The notes under the pieces were generated by a model. The model did no database searches, was not told the DNA's origin, and was given only the letters and a program-made list of their open reading frames with translations. The position numbers and the translations under genes were made by a program. A DNA stretch of 64,000 nt from Bacteroidota bacterium (GTDB taxonomy: Bacteria > Bacteroidota > Ignavibacteria > Ignavibacteriales > Melioribacteraceae): NCBI GenBank assembly GCA_023381535.1, contig JAMCSN010000226.1, forward strand, positions 124,001 through 188,000, read 5' to 3'. How positions within the stretch are numbered: the first letter of the stretch is position 1; every line of letters begins with the position of its first letter. Positions 28,564 through 38,146 of this stretch are shown here, piece after piece.

Positions 28564-28905
28564 TCATAACTCCATGTTCTCCTGAACTTCTTTTTCAAGT
28601 TCCCATTTTAATGGATTATATTCAATGTACTTTCTAATCTCAAACAATTCCCTCTCATTACGGATTATTCGATCATAAAAACTGCTCTGCCAACAAAAAC
28701 GATTATGTCCCTTTCTTTTACATTCGCGCGTTACTGCGGCTTTAAAAGTTCTGACGATAGTTAACAACGAATTCTTCTTCGGCGATATCTGTGAGAAATA
28801 TCCTTTCTCCGTAGGGACATTAAATTTAACGTCCCCACTATCTTGAATTTTTTTCTTCTCGTTAATAATAATTACACCGTGGATGTGATTTAGCATTATT
28901 TTCAA
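28564..28905 (-). pseudogene. REP-associated tyrosine transposase (RAYT/Y1) remnant
   Basis: A 113-residue frame starts directly at the HUH metal-binding motif (MLNHIHGVIII) of the Y1 transposase family and continues with LLTIVRTFKAAVTRE, FCWQSSFYDRIIRNERELFEIRKYIEYNP, the usual RAYT C-terminal block with its catalytic Tyr. The normal 60-70 residue N-terminus (strand and YFVT-type start) is missing, because the stop of the M64 peptidase gene occupies that place; the frame only starts at a TTG within the overlap. It is a truncated relic and probably inactive. No REP-like hairpin set was seen around it. Confidence 0.75.
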
Positions 28906-30374
28906 TTCAAATAGTGCTCGATCACCTTTATCAAATGATCTTCACAGACTTTGCAGAACGGCTTTGTACCCTTTGAAAACATTATGCAATCCAGCATCGG
29001 GCGGTACATTCCTTTTGCGGAGTAACCTGCGCCTTCAAACGCACCAACTTTCCCCCAGTATTTACTGCTCATCAAATACTTATCAACTTCGTCGCTGTGA
29101 ATTTTATCCTTTGTGTTGTATTCATTCTGTGCAGCGTCAATTTCTTTTTGCGGCGCTTTGTTACGTTTCAACTCCGCAATATGATTATTCATCGCGCGAC
29201 GCTCTTTCTGCCAGGCGTAATCCATCTCATCATAATTTTCTTTTTCCCATGGAGTAGGAATTTCAATTCCGGGCGTGATAAGATTTTTCCATTTCAAGTT
29301 GTCTTTATCAAGCAAGCGCGTTATGTTCGGTTCGACCGGTTCAACATCTCTTGGATAAAATTCATTGTAAGCAACATCCGACGTGTAATACTCGTCCGCC
29401 AATCCGCCGAACGAATGGCCGAACTCATGCAAGAAAATGTACGGACTGAACTGGTTATCGGAAACGAACGTGCAGTAGAAATTATAAATTCCGCCGCCGC
29501 CGTAACGTGCACTGTTACACATAATATAGATTGCATCGTACGGAACATGCGCCGCAAGATCGTGAACGGCTTTGTTGTCTTCCGTTAAAACATATCTTTC
29601 CGAGCCGAGCGAATAAAACGTTGTGCCGAGAGTTGTACTTTTATAAATGTTTGCCCCCGGTTCGTCAATTCCGCTTTCCTGCGACGGTTTGAAAACTCCG
29701 TAAATGTTAAACTTGTCTTTAATGTTCTTATACGGATTATGGCTAAAAAAAATATTTGTGTAACGTTTCAAATCCTTCTCAAATTTTTTCTGTTCCTTAG
29801 CGGTGTAACCGTCGGCTAAAATAACCACGTCAACTTTTGTGTGCGGATCGCCGGAGTAATGACTTTTGTAAACCTTCACGGAATTGTCTTTCACGGCATC
29901 TTTAATTATGTAAAGATCACTCGGATCGATTTCGGTTGAATAAACCTTGTTGAGATTATTCTGCTTATCGCGTTTCTCTAACACGAACTTTATTTTGTTT
30001 TTCGGATACGGAATGATCGCGCTTTCTTGATATGTGTGTTTGATTCCTTTTGCGGCATCATCGCTGGTTTGATATTCCTTGAAATAACTATCGAACCCTT
30101 TCGAGAAAATTAATTTACCGGAAGCCGAATCGTAAACTTTGTAATAATACGCGCCGTTGTTAAAATCATCGAGTAAATTTTTCAAACTTCCCGCCCAGAT
30201 TCCGTATTGATAAACGTGATCGAGCGTTACCATTTCGCTGTTTGCATCGCCAATGTGGAAATAATCGATCCGCATCGTTTGATCCGTAAAGTAATCATTG
30301 AACTGAACTGATTGCCCTGTCATTGCCGCTACGAATAAGAAAGTAATAACGAAAAGACCATTAACAAATTTCAT
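28902..30374 (-). CDS. M64 family metallopeptidase, secreted
   Basis: A 490-residue zinc peptidase of the IgA-protease-like M64 family. The metal motif is HEFGHSFGGLADEY with His316, Glu317, His320 and Asp327. A signal peptide occupies residues 1-20 (ends MTGQS). The N-terminal half contains an immunoglobulin-like region; the C-terminal part carries DCIMFSKGTKPFCKVCEDHL, whose cysteines may bond. It should act outside the inner membrane on protein substrates; the natural substrate is unknown, and cutting of IgA is not implied. The gene end is joined to a transposase relic (28905), which overlaps its last four bases. Confidence 0.92.
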   Translation of the reverse strand: MKFVNGLFVITFLFVAAMTGQSVQFNDYFTDQTMRIDYFHIGDANSEMVTLDHVYQYGIWAGSLKNLLDDFNNGAYYYKVYDSASGKLIFSKGFDSYFKEYQTSDDAAKGIKHTYQESAIIPYPKNKIKFVLEKRDKQNNLNKVYSTEIDPSDLYIIKDAVKDNSVKVYKSHYSGDPHTKVDVVILADGYTAKEQKKFEKDLKRYTNIFFSHNPYKNIKDKFNIYGVFKPSQESGIDEPGANIYKSTTLGTTFYSLGSERYVLTEDNKAVHDLAAHVPYDAIYIMCNSARYGGGGIYNFYCTFVSDNQFSPYIFLHEFGHSFGGLADEYYTSDVAYNEFYPRDVEPVEPNITRLLDKDNLKWKNLITPGIEIPTPWEKENYDEMDYAWQKERRAMNNHIAELKRNKAPQKEIDAAQNEYNTKDKIHSDEVDKYLMSSKYWGKVGAFEGAGYSAKGMYRPMLDCIMFSKGTKPFCKVCEDHLIKVIEHYLN

Positions 30375-30516
30375 AACTAACTCTCAGATTGTTTTTCTTA
30401 GTCTAAAATTAACAGAAAATAGATTTACGCCAAATTCACTTTCGGTGAGTTCATTCCTTTTGACTGTGCAAAGTGGGGATGAAATCTTTATTTTGAGTCG
30501 GTCAAATTGAGGTAAA

Positions 30517-31179
30517 GTGGCACCGAACTCCAAAATAGTTTTATTATTTCTTCTCTTTGTTGGAACGCTTTACGCGCAGGATACCGGCAAGTTTACAATC
30601 ACGCGCTTAAAATATAACGGCGGCAGCGATTGGTATAACGGTCAATCGGAAGAAGTTAACCTTTTGAAATTCGTCGCGCAAAATACGAACATCAAAACCG
30701 ATCCGGAATATCAGTTCGTTGATTTATCCAGCGGAAATATTTTTGCTTACCCGTTTTTATTTATGACTGGACACGGCAACATTGTGTTTTCTGATTCTGA
30801 TGCAAAAAAACTCCGCGCGTATCTTGAGAACGGCGGCTTCTTGTATGTGGATGACGATTACGGGTTGGACAAAGCTTTCCGGCGGGAAATAAAAAAAGTT
30901 TTTCCGGATAAAGATTTGCAAGAACTTCCATTCAGCTACGGATTGTTTCATTGCTTCTATGATTTTCCGAAAGGCGTTCCGAAGACGCATGAACACAACG
31001 GCAAACCGCCGCAAGGATTCGGAATTTTTATCGGCAACCGTCTCTGCCTTTTATACACTTACGAAAGCAATCCAAGCGACGGATGGGATGATCCAGAAGT
31101 TCACAACGATCCGCCGGAAAAAAGAGAAGAAGCGCTGAAGTTTGGAACAAATATTGTCGTTTGGGCATTAACACATTAA
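30517..31179 (+). CDS. DUF4159 domain protein, exported
   Basis: A 220-residue protein with a signal peptide (residues 1-20, ending LYAQ) and the DUF4159 fold: FTITRLKYNGGSDWYN, then PFLFMTGHGNIVFSD, LRAYLENGGFLYVDDDYG and SYGLFHCFYDFPKG, ending in WDDPEVHNDPPEKREEALKFGTNIVVWALTH. The family is Rossmann-like and of unknown function; it is often found beside DUF4175/MoxR-BatA-type gene groups. Start GTG at 30517 after GAGGTAAA. It lies 31 bases upstream of the DUF4175 gene. The gene is divergent from the M64 peptidase. Confidence 0.88.
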   Translation: MAPNSKIVLLFLLFVGTLYAQDTGKFTITRLKYNGGSDWYNGQSEEVNLLKFVAQNTNIKTDPEYQFVDLSSGNIFAYPFLFMTGHGNIVFSDSDAKKLRAYLENGGFLYVDDDYGLDKAFRREIKKVFPDKDLQELPFSYGLFHCFYDFPKGVPKTHEHNGKPPQGFGIFIGNRLCLLYTYESNPSDGWDDPEVHNDPPEKREEALKFGTNIVVWALTH

Positions 31180-31210
31180 TATTCTTTCGCTAAAATTTTT
31201 TACCAAGAAA

Positions 31211-34200
31211 ATGAATCGCAATTACCTAACCGAAATAGAAAAGAAGCTTTTCAAAGTCATAGCTCGCGAGAACCAAAGAGCCTGCTTGCGCGGGTTTTAT
31301 ATTTTTCTTTCTGCGATGAGTGTGCTGATTATTCTGTTAAGTGCCGTTGAAATTTTGGGCGAGTTTGGCACTACCGCCCGCACTTTACTTTTCTATTGTT
31401 CTCTTCTTGTACTTGTGGGATTATTGATTTGGTTAGTTTTGATCCCGTTGCTTAAAAATTATCCTTTCTTGTTCAAACCGGATTACTTTGATGCGGCAAA
31501 GAAGGTCGGCAATCATTTTCCCGAAATAAAAGATGAATTGTTTAACGCGCTCCAGCTTGTAACAGAACACGATGCGCATTTCTCGCCGGAATTAGTTAAC
31601 GCCGCCTTCGAGAGAGTTTACTCTAAAACAAAAAATTTTGATTTCGGTTCCGTCATTAATTTCGGCTCTATCAAAAATTTTTTACGAACTGCGGTTATCA
31701 CTTTAACCGCCTCGGTGATTCTCCTTGCTACAATACCCGGATTACGTTACGCTTCGTATCGAATAATAAATTACAGCCGCAACTTCTCCGTTCCGCCGAA
31801 ATTTGTTTTTACGATTCTGCCCGGCAATAACGAAGTTACGAAAGGCGATAACGTCAGCGTTGTGATTAAAACAATCGGCGAAATGCCGAAAGAAATTTCT
31901 CTTTTGATGAAACAGGAAGACGAAACCGAATTTGCGGAGAAAAAATTATTTGCCGATTCTTCCGGCGCGTTCAAATATGAAGTTGGTTCCGTCAAGAATT
32001 CATTCGATTACTTTGCCTCGTCGGAAGGAATAAAAAGCGATCTTTACAAAATTTCGGTTATCAACCGTCCCGTGATAACAAATTTGGAGCTCACAATTAT
32101 TCCGCCGGCTTATTCGCGTCTGCCTGAACAAACCCAGCGCGACAACGGAAACATAAATGCTTTGCCCGGAACACGTGTGCGCGTTTCTATTGCCGCATCA
32201 CGGGAAATTTCGAAAGCCGCAATCGCATTCGGCGACAGCACAACAAAACCAATGCAGACAGTGGGAGCGAAGGCTTCATCGGAGTTTACTGTAATGAAAG
32301 ATGGCAACTATCAAGTGTTTATTGCGGACGCTCAGGGTAATGCAAACATCAATCCGATTAGTTATTCAATAAAAATTTTGTCGGATGCGTTTCCGACAAT
32401 TGAAATGATTTCACCCGCGCAAAATATAAAGCTTGGAAAAGAAACCAAGGTTTCACTCGTCTCGAAAATCAGCGACGACTACGGTTTCAGCAAAATGAAT
32501 TTGAATTACAGACTTGCCGCGTCGAAGTACCGCAAATCTTCCGACTCATTCACACAAGTTCCGATTACAATTTCAAATACTCTCAAAGAGGATGAGGTTT
32601 ATTTTGTCTGGGATCTTGCGCCGCTTGTTTTAGCAGAAGGAGAAGTTCTTTCGTACTATTTGGAAGTGTTTGATAACGACAACATCGGCGGGCCGAAATC
32701 TACAAAGACCCGGCAGTTTACTATCACCGTTCCTTCGCTTGATGAAATTTTTGCCGATGCAGACACCAAACAGCAAGACGCCACGAAAGATTTATCAAAG
32801 AGTCTTCAAGAAGCCGATAAGCTGCATGACGAATTTCAAAAATTGAGTGACGACTTAAAACAAAACTCGAAAGAAATTTCTTGGGATGAAAAAGAACGCG
32901 CCGAAAAAGCTTCCGAGAAATTCAAAGAGCTGAGCAAGAAAGTTGATGAAATTTCGCAGAAACTTTCCGAAATGAAAAATGATCTCGCCAAGAACAATCT
33001 TCTTTCCGAAGAAACGCTGAAAAAGTACAACGAACTTCAGGATCTGCTCAATCAAATGAGCAGTGACGAAATGAAAGACGCCTTCAAACGCATGCAGGAA
33101 GCTTTACAAAGCATGATGCGTGATAACGTTCAAATGTCGCTTGAAGATTTGAAATCTAACGAGGAGTATTTCAAAAAGAGTTTGGAGCGCACTGTTAATC
33201 TGCTTAAGCGAATTCAGGTCGAACAGAAAGTTGACGAGTTAACGAAACGTGCCGAGGAAATTGCAAAGAAAGCCGAAGAGCTGAAAAACAAAACCGATCA
33301 ATCGAGCTTATCGGATAAGGCGAACCGCGATGAGCTTTCGGAACACCAGAGTGATATTACCAATGACCTGAAGGATTTGAAAGACGAACTGAAAAAGTTA
33401 AGCGAAAAAATGAGCGGTTTAACAGACATGCCGAAAGACGAACTCGATAAACTTCAAAAGGAATTTGATAAACAGAACAACGAAAATCTTTCAAGCGAAG
33501 CAGAGAAGAATTTGCAGCAGCAGCAAAAATCTGAAGCCATGCAAAATCAATCTCAGCTTTCTCAAAATATGCAGAAGATGGGAAAGCAATTTCATGGTCT
33601 GCAAGCAGGCATGCGGCAGATGAATCAGATGAAAACATTTTACGACATGATGAAAATCATGAACGATCTTTTAACGCTTTCCAAAGATCAAGAAAATTTA
33701 AAGAATAAGACCGATCAGTTAAGTCCATACTCGCGTGAGTTTACAGAAAACGCAAAAGAACAAAACGAAATGATCGATAACCTCAGCAAGGTTATGAAAA
33801 ATATGTCGGCGCTTTCACAAAAAACTTTTGCGATAACGCCGGAGATGGGAAAAGCGCTCGGTAAAGCGTTTTCCGATATGCAGCAATCAATAACTGCTAT
33901 GCAAAATCAGAATACTCCTCTTGCCGCACAAAAACAAACCAACAGCATGAGTGATCTTAACGAAGCGGCTGAATTGATGAAAGGCGGCATGGATCAATTA
34001 ATGAGCGGCGGACAAGGCGGCGGGATGATGAGCATGATGCAGCAACTTCAAATGCTTTCTCAGCAGCAAATGGATTTAAACAAATTAACGCAGATGATGA
34101 ATCAAGGGCAGCTATCGCAAGAAATGCTGGCGCAAATGCAGCGACTCGCTCAACAGCAGGACGCCATACGGAAATCTTTAGAAGAGCTGAACAAAGAAGC

Positions 34201-34576
34201 GCGCGAATCGGGAGAATCAAAACGGCTTGCCGCAAATCTCGAAAAGATTTTAAACGAGATGAAGGAAGTTGTCACAAATCTTCAATCCCAAAAGGTTAAT
34301 GACGATCTCGTAAAACAGCAGGAAAGAATTTTATCGAAGCTTCTAGATGCACAGACATCAATTAATGAGCGGGATTACGAAGAACAAAGAAAATCCACCG
34401 CCGGAAAAAATATCGACCGCACTTCCCCGCCGGATTTAATTCTAAACACCGACGAGGGACGCAATAAACTCAAAGACGAATTGATGAGAGCTATCAAAGA
34501 GGGTTACAAAAAGGATTACGAAGATCTTATCAGAAAATATTTTGAAGCGCTGGAGAAGGAAAGGAATAAAAAGTAA
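31211..34576 (+). CDS. DUF4175 family large coiled-coil membrane protein
   Basis: A 1121-residue protein. Two membrane helices lie near residues 28-85 (FYIFLSAMSVLIILLSAVEIL and LLFYCSLLVLVGLLIWLVLIP, each cited in part), and a third near 160. An Ig-like extracytoplasmic region follows at about 200-510, with repeated FTILPGNNEVTKGDNVSV and LGKETKVSLVSKISDDYGFSKM strands. The C-terminal half (520-1121) is a Lys/Glu/Gln-rich coiled coil with Met/Gln-rich repeats around 900-1000. It fits DUF4175, which accompanies DUF4159 genes in Bacteroidota and relatives. Its function is not established; scaffold or periplasmic structural work is plausible. Confidence 0.85.
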   Translation: MNRNYLTEIEKKLFKVIARENQRACLRGFYIFLSAMSVLIILLSAVEILGEFGTTARTLLFYCSLLVLVGLLIWLVLIPLLKNYPFLFKPDYFDAAKKVGNHFPEIKDELFNALQLVTEHDAHFSPELVNAAFERVYSKTKNFDFGSVINFGSIKNFLRTAVITLTASVILLATIPGLRYASYRIINYSRNFSVPPKFVFTILPGNNEVTKGDNVSVVIKTIGEMPKEISLLMKQEDETEFAEKKLFADSSGAFKYEVGSVKNSFDYFASSEGIKSDLYKISVINRPVITNLELTIIPPAYSRLPEQTQRDNGNINALPGTRVRVSIAASREISKAAIAFGDSTTKPMQTVGAKASSEFTVMKDGNYQVFIADAQGNANINPISYSIKILSDAFPTIEMISPAQNIKLGKETKVSLVSKISDDYGFSKMNLNYRLAASKYRKSSDSFTQVPITISNTLKEDEVYFVWDLAPLVLAEGEVLSYYLEVFDNDNIGGPKSTKTRQFTITVPSLDEIFADADTKQQDATKDLSKSLQEADKLHDEFQKLSDDLKQNSKEISWDEKERAEKASEKFKELSKKVDEISQKLSEMKNDLAKNNLLSEETLKKYNELQDLLNQMSSDEMKDAFKRMQEALQSMMRDNVQMSLEDLKSNEEYFKKSLERTVNLLKRIQVEQKVDELTKRAEEIAKKAEELKNKTDQSSLSDKANRDELSEHQSDITNDLKDLKDELKKLSEKMSGLTDMPKDELDKLQKEFDKQNNENLSSEAEKNLQQQQKSEAMQNQSQLSQNMQKMGKQFHGLQAGMRQMNQMKTFYDMMKIMNDLLTLSKDQENLKNKTDQLSPYSREFTENAKEQNEMIDNLSKVMKNMSALSQKTFAITPEMGKALGKAFSDMQQSITAMQNQNTPLAAQKQTNSMSDLNEAAELMKGGMDQLMSGGQGGGMMSMMQQLQMLSQQQMDLNKLTQMMNQGQLSQEMLAQMQRLAQQQDAIRKSLEELNKEARESGESKRLAANLEKILNEMKEVVTNLQSQKVNDDLVKQQERILSKLLDAQTSINERDYEEQRKSTAGKNIDRTSPPDLILNTDEGRNKLKDELMRAIKEGYKKDYEDLIRKYFEALEKERNKK

Positions 34577-34609
34577 GGAATCGGAAATAAGAATAAATAT
34601 TCCTTTTCC
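34575..34609 (+). terminator. Weak hairpin after the DUF4175 gene
   Basis: Arms AAGGAAT (34575-34581) and ATTCCTT (34599-34605) with a 17-base loop precede a short T-rich stretch. Weak but well placed. Confidence 0.35.
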
Positions 34610-34688
34610 TTTGCGCCCATTTTGCACGCTCTGCGGTTAAGTTTCCCCAATCGAACAAACAACAAACAGTTGGAGAATATCACATCCT

Positions 34689-35075
34689 TTATTGAACAAC
34701 AACTGTTCCCGTCATAGTATCCTGATGCAGTCTGCAGTAGTACGGAAACGTTCCCTTCGCATTGAACATATATGAGAACGTTCCGCCGTTGCCAAGATTA
34801 CCGGAATCAAAGGTTCCGTTTGGCGAGCCCGGCGTTCCGCTTGTGACCGTGTGAGAAACGTTGTCTTTGTTGGTCCATTTAACCGTTGTGCCTGCGGTGA
34901 CAGTTATGGATTTTGGGCTGAAAGAAATGTTTTGAATGAAAACTTCGTTGGCACCTGGGGTTCCTGTGTTATTATTGTTGTACGAGCTTGAGCCGTAGTC
35001 GTTCTTGGAACAACCAGCAATCATTACAAAAAACAAAATGGAAAGCATTGAAAGAAAAAGTGTTCTCTTTAACAT
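34689..35075 (-). CDS. Cupredoxin (plastocyanin-like) lipoprotein
   Basis: The ATG at 35075 follows AAAGGGCGTACA and starts a signal with the lipobox IAGC (Cys22). After an Asn/Ser-rich linker the type I copper fold covers residues 45-128. Copper ligands are visible: His75 in NVSHTVTSG and Cys114, His117 and Met121 in PYYCRLHQDTM. The protein is a periplasmic, membrane-attached blue copper protein and probably carries electrons. An upstream in-frame start at 35156 would add a non-signal tail of 27 residues and is rejected. The partner is unknown; the bufferin block at 39963-43438 is another copper-related locus in the window. Confidence 0.9.
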   Translation of the reverse strand: MLKRTLFLSMLSILFFVMIAGCSKNDYGSSSYNNNNTGTPGANEVFIQNISFSPKSITVTAGTTVKWTNKDNVSHTVTSGTPGSPNGTFDSGNLGNGGTFSYMFNAKGTFPYYCRLHQDTMTGTVVVQ

Positions 35076-35341
35076 TGTACGCCCTTTCGTATTAATGAAA
35101 TATTCTTCATGCTTAATGTGGAGAACAATTCTTCTTCGGGATAAGTTGCTTAGCAAAAGCAGTATGGCCGCTCCTCTGCGGACATTTCCATCCTATGAGA
35201 TGAATATTTGATGAATATTAAGTCTCTTGTAGAATTAGTCCAAATTTTTTAGCACTATTTCTAGTAACAATCAAGCGACAAAAAAACAGATGTTGGAAAG
35301 AATCCGTAATTTTGTCAGTAACCGATTGGACTAAATTTAAA

Positions 35342-35884
35342 ATGCAGAGATACATTGCATTTCTCCGCGGGATAAACGTTGGCGGGAAAAATATAATTAA
35401 GATGGATGCCCTCGGCGCTTTTTTCTCATCGCTGGGTTTCAAAAATGTAAAAACATTTATTCAAAGCGGAAATGTTTTTTTCGATTCTGCCACCAATAGT
35501 TCCGATGCGCTAACAAAAAAGATTGAAACCGGTCTGATGAAAGAATACGGCAGCAATATTAAGGTGATGATCAGAACCGTTGAAGAAACTAAAAAGATGT
35601 TGACGCAAAACCCGTTTGTGAAAATGAAACCAAGCAACAAAATAAAATTTTACGTGTGTTTTTTAGATCGGGAACCAAAAACAAAGCCGAAGCTGCCGTT
35701 AATTTCAGAAAAAGAAGCGCTCACCTTTTTCAAGCTTGTGAAGAGGGACGCATTCATGATTAGCAAACAGCTAAAAGGCGGAAGATATGGTTTCCCAACT
35801 ATCTTTTTAGAAAAAGAACTTGGAGTTTTTGCAACTGCGCGGAATTGGAATACTGTTTGCAAAATGATGGATTCGATTTCATAA
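35342..35884 (+). CDS. DUF1697 family protein
   Basis: A 180-residue protein matching DUF1697: MQRYIAFLRGINVGGKNIIKM at the start (cited in part), VKTFIQSGNVFFDS, MIRTVEETKKMLTQNPF, and a C-terminal RNWNTVCKMMDS. The fold is an alpha/beta sandwich found in many bacteria; no reaction is established. The ATG at 35342 is preferred over an upstream in-frame start at 35312, as the family starts with the R-x-IAFLRGINVGG block directly. No signal or membrane segment is seen. About 265 bases lie upstream without a gene. Confidence 0.9.
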   Translation: MQRYIAFLRGINVGGKNIIKMDALGAFFSSLGFKNVKTFIQSGNVFFDSATNSSDALTKKIETGLMKEYGSNIKVMIRTVEETKKMLTQNPFVKMKPSNKIKFYVCFLDREPKTKPKLPLISEKEALTFFKLVKRDAFMISKQLKGGRYGFPTIFLEKELGVFATARNWNTVCKMMDSIS

Positions 35885-35978
35885 TCGTCGTACTGAATTA
35901 AACGACTTTATATTATGCGGCATTTGATTATTTTATGAATTAGAAATCGCTCTTCCACACAATCATTCGGCGGATTCA

Positions 35979-37418
35979 ATGAAAACCTTTTTGTTACTTC
36001 TGCTGCTTTACTCTTCCATAGCCGCAAAATTGATCGAGCCCAATCCACTCGATCAGCAAATAATTTCCCACACGTTCAATGAAGAATTTGACCAGGCGGA
36101 GAAACTTTGCCAGGAACAGATCAATATTAATCCCAACTCGCCGAAATATTATTACTATCTCATCAACGTAAAAATTCTTGAGTACCATCAAAAAGTTGCC
36201 GAATTGGATCCCGACAAACGAAGCGGGGGACGAAAAGTTCTCAATAAAGAAATCATTGACTACTGTGAAAGCGTGATCGATAAATTTGACGATTCAAAAC
36301 TGAACCTTGAAAACAAATTCTATTACGGAACGATCTACGGTTATCTCGCGCGCATTTACGGTATCGATGGCTCATGGTGGAGTGCTTTCAAAAGCGGAAT
36401 GAAATCAAAAAAAATTATGGAAGAAATTATCAAAAACGATCCGCAGTTCTACGACGCATATCTTCCGCTTGGAATGTTTAACTATTATGCCGACCGTTTA
36501 AGCGGCATCACAAGTTTTGTTGCAGGCATTCTCGGATTTTCCGGCAACAGAGAGCAAGGTTTAAATTATCTTCAACTGGCTTACAACAAAGGCACGCTCA
36601 CGTTCGGTCAATCGGCGCTAACACTAATAGAAGTTTATCAAGGTCTTGAGGGAAATGAATATGCGGCGCTTCCTTACTATGAAGCATTCCTGAAACGCTT
36701 TCCAAGAAACTCCCGCGTTCTGAATGCATATTGCCAGAATCTGATGGATCTTTTGGATTTCAAAACGGCTGAAGAATTGATAAAGAACGACAAACAAAAT
36801 TTAATTGATGATTACGCCAAAGCACGGTTTTATGACGCTAAAGGAAATTCGCAGCTTGCAATTCAGTTGGGCGAGCGTGCGCTCGGAAACGAAAAAAAAT
36901 TGTACCGCGGCGGAGGAAATGCTGTACGCTACATAATTGTTTTTAATAGTTGGCTTACCGGAGACATTGCGAGAATAAAAAAATATGAACCGACACTTAG
37001 CAATCGATACAAAGAAATGTTTGCCGTTGTGAAAAGCAACGAGAAGAATGCCCGGTGGCTGCGCGACCTTTCAATTAATATTGCAAATGATGAAGCGGTG
37101 AGCGATATCGAAAATTTTGTGAGGTCAAAACCCTCGTTTAACAATGCAAAAGAATTAGACGGTCAGTTCAATTTCCTTCTCGGTGAATTCTATTTCAAGA
37201 ACGATCTGCTTGAAAAAGCGGAACAGTATTTCAACAAAGCCGCTTACTCGACGAATGAGCATGACAAAAACTCCGCTATGATTTACCTGATTCAAATTTA
37301 CTTGAAGCAGACCGTTGATAAGAATAAGGTTAAGAACTTGATTTCTCTGATAGACAAATCAGACAATCCGCGGCTGACTTACCTATCGAAAGGCTTGGAG
37401 AAAAAGTATAATTTATGA
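35979..37418 (+). CDS. TPR-containing exported protein, function unknown
   Basis: A 479-residue protein with a short N-terminal signal (FLLLLLLYSSIAA, residues 4-16) and many helix pairs that look like degenerate tetratricopeptide repeats, for example NEEFDQAEKLCQEQININPNSPKYYYYLIN, given here in part, and EKAEQYFNKAAYSTNEHDKNS near the C-terminus. The central part (LGMFNYYADRLSGITSFVAGILGF) has a hydrophobic stretch. No catalytic motif is seen. The family occurs widely in Ignavibacteria/Bacteroidota as hypothetical. Probably periplasmic and protein-binding. Confidence 0.75.
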   Translation: MKTFLLLLLLYSSIAAKLIEPNPLDQQIISHTFNEEFDQAEKLCQEQININPNSPKYYYYLINVKILEYHQKVAELDPDKRSGGRKVLNKEIIDYCESVIDKFDDSKLNLENKFYYGTIYGYLARIYGIDGSWWSAFKSGMKSKKIMEEIIKNDPQFYDAYLPLGMFNYYADRLSGITSFVAGILGFSGNREQGLNYLQLAYNKGTLTFGQSALTLIEVYQGLEGNEYAALPYYEAFLKRFPRNSRVLNAYCQNLMDLLDFKTAEELIKNDKQNLIDDYAKARFYDAKGNSQLAIQLGERALGNEKKLYRGGGNAVRYIIVFNSWLTGDIARIKKYEPTLSNRYKEMFAVVKSNEKNARWLRDLSINIANDEAVSDIENFVRSKPSFNNAKELDGQFNFLLGEFYFKNDLLEKAEQYFNKAAYSTNEHDKNSAMIYLIQIYLKQTVDKNKVKNLISLIDKSDNPRLTYLSKGLEKKYNL

Positions 37419-37498
37419 TCAAGTATGGAAGCGGTTTTGGGTTGTTCAGTGTCGCTTGGAAGTTTCTATTCGTTGAGATGTAACACCGCTTTTTGTGG

Positions 37499-38146
37499 TT
37501 AGACAATTTGCAGTAAAACCTCGCGCGGAATTTCGTGCCCGCCGCTGAAACGTTTCAGATCAAATTTTAGATTCAATCCTTCAATTCGTTTCAGCTCCTG
37601 CTGAATTAAAAATTCCGGGATGAACTCGTCGTTATCGCCGATTACCAATGTTGGATTCAGCCTATTAATGATTTCTCGATTAGTTTCGAGATCGACATCG
37701 GGGGGAATGGCACCGCCCCACAAAATGAACCGATCAACTTTAACATCGCTCCGCACAAGCCACCTGCAAGCAGTTGCTGTTCCTTGCGAGAAACCGAACA
37801 CGGTAACTTTGACATTTTTAAGATTTGATTGATTAATTATTTCATCATAGAGAGCGTTTAGATAATTTGTGTAGTCCATCATTTCGTTCTCGCGCTCAAT
37901 TTTTGTCATCCACGTTGCACCCATTTTTCCTTTGTAGCTTTTCAGATAAAATCTGTTCAGCGCTTCCGGCGCAACAATCAAAACGCTGTCGCTTGCTATC
38001 GGTTCGAAATTGTTGATGAAATCTTCGGCAAGTTGTCCGTAGCCATGCAGCACAAACCACACTGATTCAACTTTATCAGAGATTGAGCCGGAAACAAAAT
38101 AACGCGCAGTCTTTTTGATGGAAATGTTTCTAATGGTTGCATTCAT
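37499..38146 (-). CDS. Alpha/beta hydrolase (phospholipase/carboxylesterase type)
   Basis: A 215-residue hydrolase. The nucleophile elbow is VFGFSQGTATAC (Gly-x-Ser-x-Gly), the acidic residue should be the Asp in IGDNDEFIPE and the base the His in GGHEIP. The oxyanion loop is VLHGYGQLAEDF. These fit the acyl-protein thioesterase/carboxylesterase family; the substrate is not known. The start overlaps the stop of the HEAT-like gene by ATGA, and MOSC, HEAT and hydrolase genes form one minus-strand operon. Confidence 0.88.
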   Translation of the reverse strand: MNATIRNISIKKTARYFVSGSISDKVESVWFVLHGYGQLAEDFINNFEPIASDSVLIVAPEALNRFYLKSYKGKMGATWMTKIERENEMMDYTNYLNALYDEIINQSNLKNVKVTVFGFSQGTATACRWLVRSDVKVDRFILWGGAIPPDVDLETNREIINRLNPTLVIGDNDEFIPEFLIQQELKRIEGLNLKFDLKRFSGGHEIPREVLLQIV

